A DNA stretch of 18,134 nt from Dehalococcoidia bacterium (GCA_009776515.1 WRNP01000024.1:1-18134); one strand, 5' to 3'; shown: positions 1 through 7,310, counted from the stretch's first letter. Made by a program: numbers and translations. Notes: generated by a model from the letters alone, not told the origin.

Positions 1-713
1 AAGGTAAAGTTGTTGCAATGAGAAATAACCATATTTTCCCCGCTGGTTGACTTTTCGCTGCTTCTAATAAACGAGACCATCTTTTCGAGCATTTGTTTGG
101 TGCCTCGTGCCTTGGCATATAAAGCGATGTTGCCGAGCTTATCTGAGCCCATGATCAGCTTTATATTCAAGAGGTTGATTATCTTTCCGGTGATTTTATT
201 CAATCGCCCGTTTTTCAGCAGGTTATCGTGCCGTTCCAAGACGAAATAGGTTTTCATGTTGTCGATAAAATGATTTACCGCGCCGATAATTTGATCTTTG
301 GACATCCCCTTGGAGAGTAATTCGCGGAGCTTAACGGCAATCAACACTTCTCCGGCAGAGGCGCTTTTGGAATCAAACACATGTATGTCAGCGGCTCCAT
401 TCTCCTCCGCATATGTTTGACCCAGCTTGGCATTTGAATGTGATGCTGACAATTGGCTGGATAAGGTGACAACAAATGAGCGACGCGCGGATTCCATTGC
501 TTCTTTGTAAACAAGTGGGGGTGGGGCCGCTGAGCCAACTTTTTCCGTGCATGCTTTCATTTCAGCCATGAATCCGGGAAGGTCAAGCGTATCATCATCC
601 GTGAATTCTTTCTGCCCCAAACGCATGGTTAGGGGTACCGATGTCACGTCTAATTGTTGGGCAAGCTGTGGTGTTACGTCGCAACAGCTATCAACGATAA
701 TCTTATATCCCAT
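1..713 (-). CDS. DegV family fatty-acid-binding protein, 3' end cut by window edge
   Basis: DegV proteins bind a fatty acid and, in Firmicutes, present it to fatty acid kinase FakA; the role in this organism is unknown. The reading frame is open from an ATG at 713 to the left edge, giving 237 residues of a family that is usually about 280. The start reads MGYKIIVDSCCDVTPQLAQQ, matching the DegV opening (I-x-DS-x-xD). Further matches are the lipid-contact region near residues 60-66 (GSAAPPP, where TSxPS is usual), SSQLSASHSNA, DSKSASAGEVL, and RLNKITGKIINLLNIKLIM, which resembles the conserved GGR-x-[GN]-LLxIKPIL segment. A ribosome site AAAGGA lies 9 bases before the ATG. The gene is next to the toxin-antitoxin pair but divergent from it. 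I am confident of the family and do not know the ligand. Confidence 0.9.
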   Translation of the reverse strand, partial: MGYKIIVDSCCDVTPQLAQQLDVTSVPLTMRLGQKEFTDDDTLDLPGFMAEMKACTEKVGSAAPPPLVYKEAMESARRSFVVTLSSQLSASHSNAKLGQTYAEENGAADIHVFDSKSASAGEVLIAVKLRELLSKGMSKDQIIGAVNHFIDNMKTYFVLERHDNLLKNGRLNKITGKIINLLNIKLIMGSDKLGNIALYAKARGTKQMLEKMVSFIRSSEKSTSGENMVISHCNNFT

Positions 714-1141
714 ATACAGTAATCCTTTACTAATTCATCTAGGCGCTTGATGTCCACCGATACCCGGCGTTAATTTGATCGGCGAGTTTGAGTGAGCATC
801 AATAATTGCAAGGCCGAAACACAACATAATAGAGTGGCGATTAATGAAAATGCATGCCCCCAGAAGCTTGTTTCTTCCTTACACTTGGCAATATACCATA
901 ATTCTGGCTCCCAAAACAATTCAGAGCGGTGCCCGCCATGCAATCTAGGGGAATGTCACAGAACCATGGCGAAAATGGGGGTGGGGGCATATTCGGTGCC
1001 CAGCCTTTTGGCGCGGCAGTGCCAAAAATGTCCGTACAGAGCAGCAATCAGAAATACTCGTTGAATAGCTCCCTCACGCCCTACTTAGCTTTGGCGTTAA
1101 GTATCGCATACTTGTGCATAGTTCCTTGCTGGCCCGCTTGA

Positions 1142-1170
1142 TTGATTGCATAGCATAATTCAAATATAAT
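1142..1170 (+). promoter_or_regulatory. Sigma70-type promoter of the toxin-antitoxin operon
   Basis: TTGATT (1142-1147) and a perfect TATAAT (1165-1170) are separated by 17 bases, the optimal spacing. Transcription would start near 1177, about 27 bases before the antitoxin ATG. This is the best match to the sigma70 consensus in the window. Confidence 0.75.
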
Positions 1171-1172
1171 GT

Positions 1173-1182
1173 AGTTATAACT
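1173..1182. promoter_or_regulatory. Palindrome AGTTATAACT, candidate antitoxin operator
   Basis: A perfect 10-bp palindrome sits 2 bases after the -10 box and covers the expected transcription start. Phd/YefM antitoxins bind palindromes in their own promoters, so this is the natural operator candidate. The role is inferred from position. Confidence 0.45.
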
Positions 1183-1203
1183 TTACAATCAGGAAGGTGC
1201 GTA

Positions 1204-1485
1204 ATGGTAATAAAACCATCTGCCGCTATAAGGCAAAACTATAATGAAATCGCAAACTTGTGCCGCGAAACCAAAGAGCCCGTATATTTGACGAAAAATG
1301 GTGAAGGAGACCTTGTTGTGATGGATGTGGAATCTTTCGCCCGCCGTGAAAAAATGCTGAAACTTCGCGAGGAACTTCTTTCCGTAGAAGAGGACAGAGC
1401 TATAGGACGCAAGGGCGTTTCTCCTGATGAGTTGGAAAAATACCTAGAGAGTATCTTGGCTGAGGGTGATAATGGAGCAATATGA
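1204..1485 (+). CDS. Phd/YefM-type antitoxin
   Basis: This is the predicted labile antitoxin of a type II toxin-antitoxin pair: it should neutralise the downstream RelE/ParE-like toxin and repress the shared promoter. It has 93 residues. The N-terminal half fits the Phd/YefM DNA-binding fold: IKPSAAIRQNYNEIANLC, then EPVYLTKNGEGDLVVMDVESF, the strand-turn-strand with a KNG turn typical of the family. The charged C-terminal half (EKMLKLREELLSVEEDRAIG, then SPDELEKYLESIL) would be the toxin-binding helix. AGGAAGG lies 6 bases before the ATG at 1204, supporting this start. Its last 14 bases overlap the toxin gene, which implies coupled translation. A promoter and a palindrome lie just upstream. 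Confidence 0.9.
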   Translation: MVIKPSAAIRQNYNEIANLCRETKEPVYLTKNGEGDLVVMDVESFARREKMLKLREELLSVEEDRAIGRKGVSPDELEKYLESILAEGDNGAI

Positions 1486-1780
1486 TGTGGTTATTGCCGA
1501 CCGCGCAAAGACGATGCTTGGAACGCATATCAAATTTCTGGCACGTGTGAATCTGCCAGCGGCACTGGATGCTAAGGCCAGAATACTCGCTACTATCCGC
1601 TCACTTAACAAAATGCCGGAGCGTTACCCTTTTTTTGATGAAGACTATATCCCACGAGGCAAATACCACAAAGCGTTTGCCGAGAACTGGTATCTTATAC
1701 TGTATCAGATAAAGGACAGAGTAGTATACGTGGATTACGTCGTAGATTGCCGTCAAGACTATAAGTGGCTTGTTCGCTAG
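1472..1780 (+). CDS. RelE/ParE-superfamily toxin
   Basis: This is the predicted toxin of the pair, 102 residues from the ATG at 1472. An in-frame GTG at 1466 is possible, but a GAGGG site lies about 6 bases before the ATG. The sequence has the RelE/ParE layout: an N-terminal strand (YDVVIADRAKTML), a helical hairpin (HIKFLARVNLPAALDAKARI, then IRSLNKMPERYPFF), and C-terminal strands (KYHKAFAENWYLILYQI, then VVYVDYVVDCRQDYKWLV). RelE members cleave ribosome-bound mRNA and ParE members poison gyrase. The C-terminal VDYVVDCRQDY resembles the ParE/RelE 'v-y-V-v-h-x-r-r-d' ending, but I cannot tell which activity applies. The gene has low G+C relative to the housekeeping genes, consistent with mobility. 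Confidence 0.88.
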   Translation: MEQYDVVIADRAKTMLGTHIKFLARVNLPAALDAKARILATIRSLNKMPERYPFFDEDYIPRGKYHKAFAENWYLILYQIKDRVVYVDYVVDCRQDYKWLVR

Positions 1781-1911
1781 CCAAATAAAATACCTGCCAC
1801 TACCCAACCACTAATACAAAATTTCGATATGAAAGCTATTCAACCGAGGGGGCTTTTACTATTTCAGGAGGAGTCAAAGATTATTAATACTCTTCTCCGG
1901 TGGTTTTATAT

Positions 1912-2049
1912 ATGAGGAAAGAACTACAAAATAATCTGTTTTTACCTGTAGATAAAATGTCAAGGAGTTTCTTATCGTTGGCTTCAGAGTACATACCCCA
2001 CCGCAAGAGACGTGGGAAACCCTCAAGGAGTATCGTAGACCCATATTAA
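1912..2049 (+). CDS. Possible 45-residue basic peptide, perhaps a transposase N-terminal remnant
   Basis: An open frame runs from ATG 1912 (alternative GTG 1900) to TAA 2047-2049. GGTGG lies 8 bases before the ATG. The peptide ends with YIPHRKRRGKPSR and IVDPY. The P-x-RKRRGKP pattern recalls the start of IS5/IS4-type transposases (P-x(n)-RRGRP-x-D-R), but no catalytic part follows. The stop codon lies inside the left arm of the inverted repeat at 2045-2135. It could equally be a chance frame. Confidence 0.22.
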   Translation: MRKELQNNLFLPVDKMSRSFLSLASEYIPHRKRRGKPSRSIVDPY

Positions 2050-2135
2050 TCCGCCGCCTAGGTCTTGTGCTTTTTGAAGCCTAGTTTAATTCGCTACAGC
2101 GCGAAAATTGCATAAGACTTTCATGGCGGATTAAT
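2045..2135. repeat. Nested inverted repeat between the small ORF and rnhB
   Basis: The perfect 11-bp arms are ATTAATCCGCC (2045-2055) and its complement (2125-2135). Inside them, after a symmetric 6-base gap on each side, GTCTTGTGC (2062-2070) pairs with GCATAAGAC (2110-2118) over 9 positions with one G-U. A third small stem TTCGC/GCGAA lies near the centre (about 2090-2106). The left arm covers the stop of the small plus-strand ORF. The right arm ends on the first base of the rnhB stop codon. It could be a two-way terminator without a U-tract, a small miniature transposable element, or a structured RNA. Confidence 0.6.
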
Positions 2136-2860
2136 CATAAAGTAACGCCAAAATTTGTATCATTCGCTGGCATAACTCGACTACATCGTAAAAGCGAATC
2201 TTGGGTGCATGTCTTGTCCTGGCAGGCGGGTAGGACGACTGATTTGCAGAAAGTGCGACGGTGGAGGGGAGAAAGCCCCAGCTGGGCGAGAGCATCGTAG
2301 TGCGCGCGCGTGGCGTACCCTTTATGGCGGGCGAGGCCGTAGCCTGGGTAGTCCTGATCAAGCTCGACCATAAGGCGGTCGCGCGTGACCTTGGCGATGA
2401 TGGAGGCGCAGGCGATTGAGCGGCAGAGGCTGTCGCCATTTGGCACTCCCCACTGCGGTAAATTGCTTTCCGGTAAAGTGAAGTGGTCAATGAGCAAGCT
2501 GTCGGCGGCGGGTGTAAGGCGGGCTAAGGCTTGCTGCATGGCCAGTCGAACGGCGCGGGCGATTCCCACGGCGTCTATCTCCGTGGGGCTTACAATTCCC
2601 GTACCGCAAGCTGTGGCGATGCTTAAAAGCTTGTCATAGAGATAGTCGCGCTTAGCCGGAGAGAGGAACTTACTGTCTTTCACCTCTTGGAGCCAAGGCT
2701 GGCGGCACCCTAGGGGCAGGATGATGGCCGACGCTACCACTGGCCCGGCGAGGCAGCCTCGTCCCACCTCGTCCAGTCCTGCGATGAGGCGATACCCGTC
2801 TCGTGCCAGACGCCTTTCCTCCGTCAGGGTGGGTTTTGTCCTGTGGTCAGTGATCTTCAT
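2135..2860 (-). CDS. rnhB: Ribonuclease HII
   Basis: RNase HII removes RNA primers and single misincorporated ribonucleotides from RNA-DNA hybrids by a two-metal mechanism in the cytoplasm. The 241-residue product has the family motifs: GLDEVGRGCLAGPVVASA near residue 29 (catalytic Asp-Glu in DEVGRG), DSKFLSPAKR near 62, a conserved Asp in SLLIDHF, and SIACASIIAKVTRDRLM near 168. The usual family end (L-x-P-x-HRRTF) occurs at about residue 205, so some 35 residues extend past the typical C-terminus. This extension is Cys-rich and its stop is at the edge of the inverted repeat at 2045-2135, so the tail may come from a later insertion or rearrangement. The ATG at 2860 has GGAG 8 bases upstream. 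Confidence 0.95.
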   Translation of the reverse strand: MKITDHRTKPTLTEERRLARDGYRLIAGLDEVGRGCLAGPVVASAIILPLGCRQPWLQEVKDSKFLSPAKRDYLYDKLLSIATACGTGIVSPTEIDAVGIARAVRLAMQQALARLTPAADSLLIDHFTLPESNLPQWGVPNGDSLCRSIACASIIAKVTRDRLMVELDQDYPGYGLARHKGYATRAHYDALAQLGLSPLHRRTFCKSVVLPACQDKTCTQDSLLRCSRVMPANDTNFGVTL

Positions 2861-3041
2861 GCGCTTTCTCCGGTCCCCTTGATCAGATTGGGTGGATAAA
2901 TGTATTGCAGTGTTATTAAGCCGTCAGGTAAGTCTTGGGTTTTGATACGGTATGATAAGCAATATTTGGCGTCTAAAAACACAAAACATAGGCGGCTGAT
3001 TAACAATAAAGAAATCGCTCAACTTGTTGACCGGGGCAAGA

Positions 3042-3698
3042 TCAATAAGGATACCAAGAGGCTGGTGGTAAGGACTTGCATTCATCAGTATTCCGATAAT
3101 AGTCGTTTAATAATCTGACAAATGCTGCCAAATCAGGATATGACCACGAAAGAGAGTTTATTAAATTGGTAAACTTAACCAAGTAAATATTGCCCTCTAG
3201 GCAGAACGTTATTTCAAAGTCGATCGTTGGAGTTACAGGCGGGAATGTTGACGGGTTCAAGGTGCTATATGATTTTATATCGTATTCAATGATAGCATCA
3301 TATATGGTCTGTAAATCATTGCACGGTATGAAGAAATCAGTGGATGCATAAACATCAGGAGGGCCTAACGGATTGCCTATGATATTATTCTTTGTATCTA
3401 GCAGAACCATGCCATTATAGCCAGCAAGATCCCACGACGTTGTATATATGATATAAAAGTCGTCCGGTACAGTTGAATTGAGGCAAACAGTGGTAGTCAC
3501 GGTGTTGGTAATCGTTACGGTTTGAGTATTTGTGACAGATTGAGTAGCAGTCAAAGTGTGAGTGGTCGAGGTGAATTGGGTGGCAGTCTCAATTTGTGTT
3601 GCAGTAGCTGTCTGTGTTGCCGTTGTGGCAACAGTGCCGCACGAAGACACGACAGCAAGCGCGCATATGGTTAACAGAAGTCCAGATAACGCTTTCAT
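3042..3698 (-). CDS. Lipoprotein with Thr-rich stalk, function unknown
   Basis: The product is 218 residues and I do not recognise a named family. The N-terminus is a lipoprotein signal: MK, a hydrophobic run (LSGLLLTICALAVVSS), and a lipobox ending at Cys20 (V-S-S-C), so the mature protein should be lipid-anchored on the outer face of the membrane. Residues about 24-70 are a low-complexity linker of TATQ/TNTQTV-type repeats, typical of extracellular stalks. Residues about 72-218 form a globular part with many aromatic residues (DDFYIIYTTSWDLAGYNGMV, DLAAFVRLLNDYY) and four further Cys residues that might pair. The ATG at 3698 has no strong ribosome site. A 13-bp dyad and a 10-bp palindrome lie just upstream. 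The gene has lower G+C than its neighbours. Confidence 0.75.
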   Translation of the reverse strand: MKALSGLLLTICALAVVSSCGTVATTATQTATATQIETATQFTSTTHTLTATQSVTNTQTVTITNTVTTTVCLNSTVPDDFYIIYTTSWDLAGYNGMVLLDTKNNIIGNPLGPPDVYASTDFFIPCNDLQTIYDAIIEYDIKSYSTLNPSTFPPVTPTIDFEITFCLEGNIYLVKFTNLINSLSWSYPDLAAFVRLLNDYYRNTDECKSLPPASWYPY

Positions 3699-3704
3699 CT
3701 CACA

Positions 3705-3717
3705 CAGCCAATGGCTG
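3705..3717. promoter_or_regulatory. 13-bp dyad CAGCCA-A-TGGCTG next to the lipoprotein start
   Basis: Perfect 6-bp arms around one central base lie 7-19 bases upstream of the lipoprotein ATG, where a ribosome site would be. The string ACACAGCCA that starts it recurs about 57 bases further upstream. It could be a repressor site or an mRNA hairpin limiting translation. Confidence 0.35.
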
Positions 3718-3743
3718 AGCGGATGGTACTGATGCCAGGATAA

Positions 3744-3753
3744 ACTGTACAGT
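3744..3753. promoter_or_regulatory. Palindrome ACTGTACAGT in the lipoprotein promoter region
   Basis: A perfect 10-bp palindrome. On the minus strand it overlaps a TATACT (3756 down to 3751) that could be the -10 box of the lipoprotein gene; no good -35 box is seen. The role as operator is inferred from position. Confidence 0.35.
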
Positions 3754-3928
3754 ATATGACACAGCCATAGTCAGCTACGGCAAATCTCATGCAAAGGCTG
3801 ACTCAACCTATGTTATCACGTACTAGTCAACCCCCGCAATATTCTCCGTAAATATTCGGTAATCGTCTCTCTATGCTGTCGCTATTCATTATTTAGCCCC
3901 AAGTAAGGCCTGTGCTAATGATAGCGCT

Positions 3929-4996
3929 TTAAGGGAATAGTTCTGCCATCTCAGTTTTGTGCATAAGTGAATCGTCTATAATACCGCCCCCCAATACTTC
4001 GTCTCCCCGGTAGAAAACGATCGACTGGCCGGGGGTGACGGCCCATTGTGGCGTAGAAAACTTCACCTGTAGCGTATCTGGGGAGACGGCGATGTATGTG
4101 ACCGCTTCGGGTGATTTGAGGCGTACACGGGCGGTAATACCTGCAAGACAAGAGGGCGGTTGGCCAGATATCCAACACAGATCTCTGGCAGTAAGCTCGG
4201 TGCGGTACAGTGCTTCTTTGGGCCCTACTACAATTTGATTGCGCAGGGCATCAAGCTTGACGACGTAAAGCGGGACCTCGGCCAAACTCCCCAACCCTTT
4301 CCGTTGCCCGATGGTGTAACCGACCAGACCACAGTGCTTGCCGAGAACTCGCCCATCGGTATCTACAATCTGCCCCGGCCTTGCTTGGAGATATCCGGTT
4401 ACGAAAGAGGCGTAATTGCCGTTTGGGATAAAGCAGATATCTTGGCTCTCTTCCTGCCTGATAAACTTGGTAAGGCCAAGGGAAACAGCTGTTTGCCTGA
4501 CCATGGCTTTGGTCATCTCGCCGAGGGGAAATAGAGCCGCCTCAAGCTGGGGCTGGGTTAAGGTATAGAGGAAATAGGATTGATCCTTGGCCTGGTCAAC
4601 GGCCTTAAGGAGCTGGTAAGCCTCTGTGCGTACAATGCGGGCATAGTGACCGGTTGCCAGGCGGGCGGCTCCTTGCATACGAGCATAGTCCCACAGCGCC
4701 CCGAATTTGATATGACGGTTACAGTCGATGCAGGGGTTGGGGGTAAATCCGGTGTGATAGGCGTGGCAGAAGGGCTCTGTGACGTGCTGGGCGAAGGGCG
4801 CGGTAAGATCCAGAACTTCGTGGGGAATATGGAGAAAGCGGGCTACGGCTTGGGCGTAGGAGACGCTGTCCGTCTGCCCCGGGAAGAGCATGCAGGTTAT
4901 GCCCCGGACATCGTGCCCCTGAGCTTTGAGTATGGCGGCGGCAACCGAAGAATCTACCCCGCCGCTCATGGCTACAAAGATGCACCCGGTGCTCAT
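3929..4996 (-). CDS. mnmA: tRNA-specific 2-thiouridylase MnmA
   Basis: MnmA activates U34 of Lys, Glu and Gln tRNAs with ATP and inserts sulfur at C2. The product is 355 residues, of usual length. The N-terminal PP-loop is SGGVDSS at residues 11-17. The two catalytic cysteines are visible as Cys92 in NPCIDCNRHIKF and Cys188 in ESQDICFIPNGNY. GHYAR (tRNA/ATP site) lies between them, and the C-terminal part has the usual beta-barrel signature (GYTIGQRKGLG). The frame extends to a TTG at 5011, but I chose the ATG at 4996 because it forms an ATGA overlap with the tmk stop and places the PP-loop as in homologues. Translation is therefore probably coupled to tmk. Confidence 0.95.
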   Translation of the reverse strand: MSTGCIFVAMSGGVDSSVAAAILKAQGHDVRGITCMLFPGQTDSVSYAQAVARFLHIPHEVLDLTAPFAQHVTEPFCHAYHTGFTPNPCIDCNRHIKFGALWDYARMQGAARLATGHYARIVRTEAYQLLKAVDQAKDQSYFLYTLTQPQLEAALFPLGEMTKAMVRQTAVSLGLTKFIRQEESQDICFIPNGNYASFVTGYLQARPGQIVDTDGRVLGKHCGLVGYTIGQRKGLGSLAEVPLYVVKLDALRNQIVVGPKEALYRTELTARDLCWISGQPPSCLAGITARVRLKSPEAVTYIAVSPDTLQVKFSTPQWAVTPGQSIVFYRGDEVLGGGIIDDSLMHKTEMAELFP

Positions 4997-5616
4997 GACC
5001 CTCGGTGGCAACTCAAGTAATGGTTGACCTTTTCCCAGATGAGCTCGGTAAGCTTTCTGCGGGGGCGGCTACCGTCCAGGATATACCAGCGGGTCGGCTC
5101 GGCATGGGCAAGCGCTAAATATCCTTGGCGCACTCGATCATGGAAAGCAGCCTCCTCCTGCTCAAAACGGTCGGCTTGGGTCTTTGATTTGCGTTCCAGG
5201 CCGAGTTTTGGCGTGACATCTAAGAGGAAAGTGAGATCGGGCTTTAGGCCGTCTGTGGCCAGGCGGCTCATTTCGGCAATGACCTCGGTCGCCAGGCCGC
5301 GACCATAACCTTGGTAGGCTATGGTCGAATCAGCGAAGCGGTCGCAGATTACTATTGTCCCCTGGGCCAGGGCAGGCTTTATAACCTCGCTTATCAAATG
5401 GGCGCGCGAGGCGTTAAAGAGGAGAAGTTCGGCTACAGGTGAGAGGCGGGTCTCGGTGTGCCACTTTAGCCAACGCGTGACGGCTTCGCCCAAACGCGTG
5501 CCGCCCGGTTCGCGGGTGAGTAAGACAGGGAGGCCCTCGCTTTGGAAACGGCGATAGAGACGGCGCGACTGTACACTCTTGCCAGAGCCCTCGCCGCCCT
5601 CAAAGGTAATGAACAT
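4993..5616 (-). CDS. tmk: Thymidylate kinase
   Basis: This kinase phosphorylates dTMP to dTDP with ATP, an essential step of dTTP synthesis. The 207-residue product has the P-loop GGEGSGKS at residues 7-14, TREPGGT near 34-40 (substrate-binding Arg), the DR[FY]-x-x-S motif DRFADS at 92-97 followed by AYQGYGRG, and a lid-like segment RKSKTQADRFEQE near 142-154. GAGGAG lies 7 bases before the ATG. The gene starts 3 bases after the R3H ATPase stop and ends in an ATGA overlap with mnmA, so it is the middle gene of a tight operon. Confidence 0.96.
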   Translation of the reverse strand: MFITFEGGEGSGKSVQSRRLYRRFQSEGLPVLLTREPGGTRLGEAVTRWLKWHTETRLSPVAELLLFNASRAHLISEVIKPALAQGTIVICDRFADSTIAYQGYGRGLATEVIAEMSRLATDGLKPDLTFLLDVTPKLGLERKSKTQADRFEQEEAAFHDRVRQGYLALAHAEPTRWYILDGSRPRRKLTELIWEKVNHYLSCHRGS

Positions 5617-5619
5617 AGT

Positions 5620-7176
5620 CTACTCCTCGGGCAATATGGTCACCCGCCGCGCAGGTTCATGCCCAACACTGCGGGATGATACCTGGCTTCGCTCGGCTAC
5701 GAGGTGCTGCAAGCGGCGGATATAGGCCCCCTGCGGGGAAAGTTCCACCGGGGAATGGCTTTGACGTACTTGTCTGGCGGCCTCTTCGGCCTCCCTCAGT
5801 GCCTGGGTCAATTCCTCTCTGTGGTTACCTTCTGGAGGGGGCAGGTTGCTTGTTGCTTGCGGGTTCAACGTAGCAAGCATGTGCTTGGCCTGTTGCGGCG
5901 TGTGTTTGCGTAGAACATATATCGGCAGGCTGGCAGCTTCGGCCTCGCGTATCTTCAGTGGTTTACGGCGGAAGTAGGCCTTAGAGGTTATCAGCAGGTC
6001 TGCTTCTTCCAGACGATCGGTTATCAGCAGCTCGACTTTCATCTCGCGGGCAGCCTGCTCCAGGCGCTGACGATTGATGCCGAAGAGATACATGCGCGGC
6101 ATCTCTTTGTGCCGAGGGGCGATGCGCTCGCGGGGGTTGTCCTTAGCGATTTTGGGAGGGACCTCAAGTTGGGTATGCACCTCGCCGTTTTCGAGCGAAC
6201 GGATCTCGGTGGCGGCAGCTTGGCCACGCAGGCTTGCGTCAACGGCTTCCATCACGTCCGGATGGACTGCAGCGCGGTAGCGGTCTTGGATCTCCACAAC
6301 TACCTCAAAGGTGGGTGGTGACTTACGCTCCAGCACGGTCTTTTGGGTGCCGCGCCGCTTGGCCTCTTCGTCCGAGAGAGTGACGGATTGAATGCCGCCG
6401 ACGAGGTCGGAAAGGGTAGGGTTGACCATCAGATCCTCCAGGGTGTTGCCGTGGGCAGTGCCGATAAGCTGAACGCCGCGTTCGGCGATGGTGCGGGCGG
6501 CCAATGCCTCAAGTTCGGTGCCAATCTCGTCAATGATGATCACCTCGGGCATGTGGTTTTCCACCGCCTCGATCATAACGGCGTGCTGGAGATTGGGGGT
6601 GGCTACCTGCATACGGCGGGCATGCCCGATGGCGGCATGGGGGATGTCGCCGTCGCCGGCAATCTCGTTGGAGGTGTCCACGATGACCACCCGCTTTTTG
6701 GCTTCAGTTGAAAGCACGCGTGCCGACTCGCGTAGCATGGTGGTCTTGCCGATGCCGGGGCGTCCTAGCAGGAGTACGCTTTTGCCGGAGCGGATAAGGT
6801 CTTCTATGATTTTGGCTGTGCCAAGGACGGCGCGCCCCACGCGGCAGGTCAAGCCGACCACCATGCCCTGACGGTTTTTGATGGCACTGATGCGGTGTAG
6901 GGTGCGGATGATTCCCGCGCGGTTATCGCCGCCAAAGGTGCTGATACGTGAGGTGACATAATCTATATCTTCCTGGGTGACCTCTTGGAAACCGAGAAGC
7001 GCCTCGCGCTCAGTAAAGCGAGCTTCGGGGGCTCGCCCAAGGTCCATGACTATCTCCAGTAGGCTATTCAGATCGCCCTCTTGGGCCAGAGTCTGCCGGA
7101 TATGGGTGGGGAGGGTGTCCAGCAGAGCGGAGAGTTCTTCGTTCTGGGGAGAGGTTGGGGCTTGAGTATTCGGCAT
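5620..7176 (-). CDS. AAA-type ATPase with C-terminal R3H domain (Ycf45/SpoIIIAA-like)
   Basis: This 518-residue protein belongs to the Ycf45 group of ring-type ATPases, related to SpoIIIAA and secretion ATPases, that end in an R3H single-stranded nucleic acid-binding domain. The biochemical role is not established. Residues 1-120 form an N-domain (EDIDYVTSRISTFGGDNRAG). Walker A is GRPGIGKTT at 138-146; Walker B is VIIIDE at 212-217, followed by IGTELEA and GTAHGNTLEDLM, all typical of the family. The middle (about 345-430) matches the extra alpha/beta region, including TSKAYFRRKP. The R3H core is R487-x-x-x-H491, with SVGHEPARRV following. AGAGG lies about 9 bases before the ATG. It leads the ATPase-tmk-mnmA operon. 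Confidence 0.92.
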   Translation of the reverse strand: MPNTQAPTSPQNEELSALLDTLPTHIRQTLAQEGDLNSLLEIVMDLGRAPEARFTEREALLGFQEVTQEDIDYVTSRISTFGGDNRAGIIRTLHRISAIKNRQGMVVGLTCRVGRAVLGTAKIIEDLIRSGKSVLLLGRPGIGKTTMLRESARVLSTEAKKRVVIVDTSNEIAGDGDIPHAAIGHARRMQVATPNLQHAVMIEAVENHMPEVIIIDEIGTELEALAARTIAERGVQLIGTAHGNTLEDLMVNPTLSDLVGGIQSVTLSDEEAKRRGTQKTVLERKSPPTFEVVVEIQDRYRAAVHPDVMEAVDASLRGQAAATEIRSLENGEVHTQLEVPPKIAKDNPRERIAPRHKEMPRMYLFGINRQRLEQAAREMKVELLITDRLEEADLLITSKAYFRRKPLKIREAEAASLPIYVLRKHTPQQAKHMLATLNPQATSNLPPPEGNHREELTQALREAEEAARQVRQSHSPVELSPQGAYIRRLQHLVAERSQVSSRSVGHEPARRVTILPEE

Positions 7177-7215
7177 TACGCTTTACCTCTGAGTTATTCG
7201 CAGACCCTTAGGCGA

Positions 7216-7236
7216 ACGGCAGGTTTTGGCTGCCGT
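7216..7236. promoter_or_regulatory. 7-bp hairpin in the 5' untranslated region of the ATPase operon
   Basis: ACGGCAG (7216-7222) and CTGCCGT (7230-7236) pair perfectly around a 7-base loop. On the minus strand the hairpin falls about 40 bases upstream of the ATPase start codon, between the predicted promoter and the ribosome site. It lacks a U-tract. It may stabilise the mRNA 5' end; the function is unknown. Confidence 0.35.
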
Positions 7237-7281
7237 GGGTCAGTTCATCTTGCTTGTATTCTGTATATTGATGCTCGGTTT

Positions 7282-7310
7282 ATTCTAGCTTTTCAGGTCG
7301 TACAAGTAAA
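7282..7310 (-). promoter_or_regulatory. Promoter of the ATPase-tmk-mnmA operon
   Basis: On the minus strand TTTACT (7310-7305) and TAGAAT (7287-7282) are separated by 17 bases; they match the consensus at 4 and 5 of 6 positions. Transcription would start near 7275, giving about 100 bases of untranslated leader. The 286-base gap to rsmG fits an independent transcription unit. Confidence 0.5.

Larger units (their letters stand above)
714..1203. other. Intergenic region between degV and the toxin-antitoxin operon
   Basis: No convincing gene is seen here. The open frames in this stretch (for example 792-1064 plus) lack ribosome sites and family-like sequence. One perfect 7-bp inverted repeat, TTTTGGC/GCCAAAA with an 8-base loop, lies at 1006-1027; it has no clear U-tract, so it is only a weak terminator candidate. 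The right end carries the toxin-antitoxin promoter described separately. Confidence 0.5.

Noticed and set aside
792..1064. 90-codon plus-strand open frame between degV and the antitoxin
   Set aside because: No ribosome site or recognisable sequence, and overlapping frames on both strands are equally open.
2900..3118. 72-codon plus-strand open frame overlapping the lipoprotein 3' end
   Set aside because: It overlaps the better supported lipoprotein gene on the other strand and has no convincing ribosome site; a faint transposase-like look was not enough.
4160..5020. Long plus-strand frames opposite mnmA and tmk
   Set aside because: They are antisense shadows of well-recognised genes, produced by codon bias.
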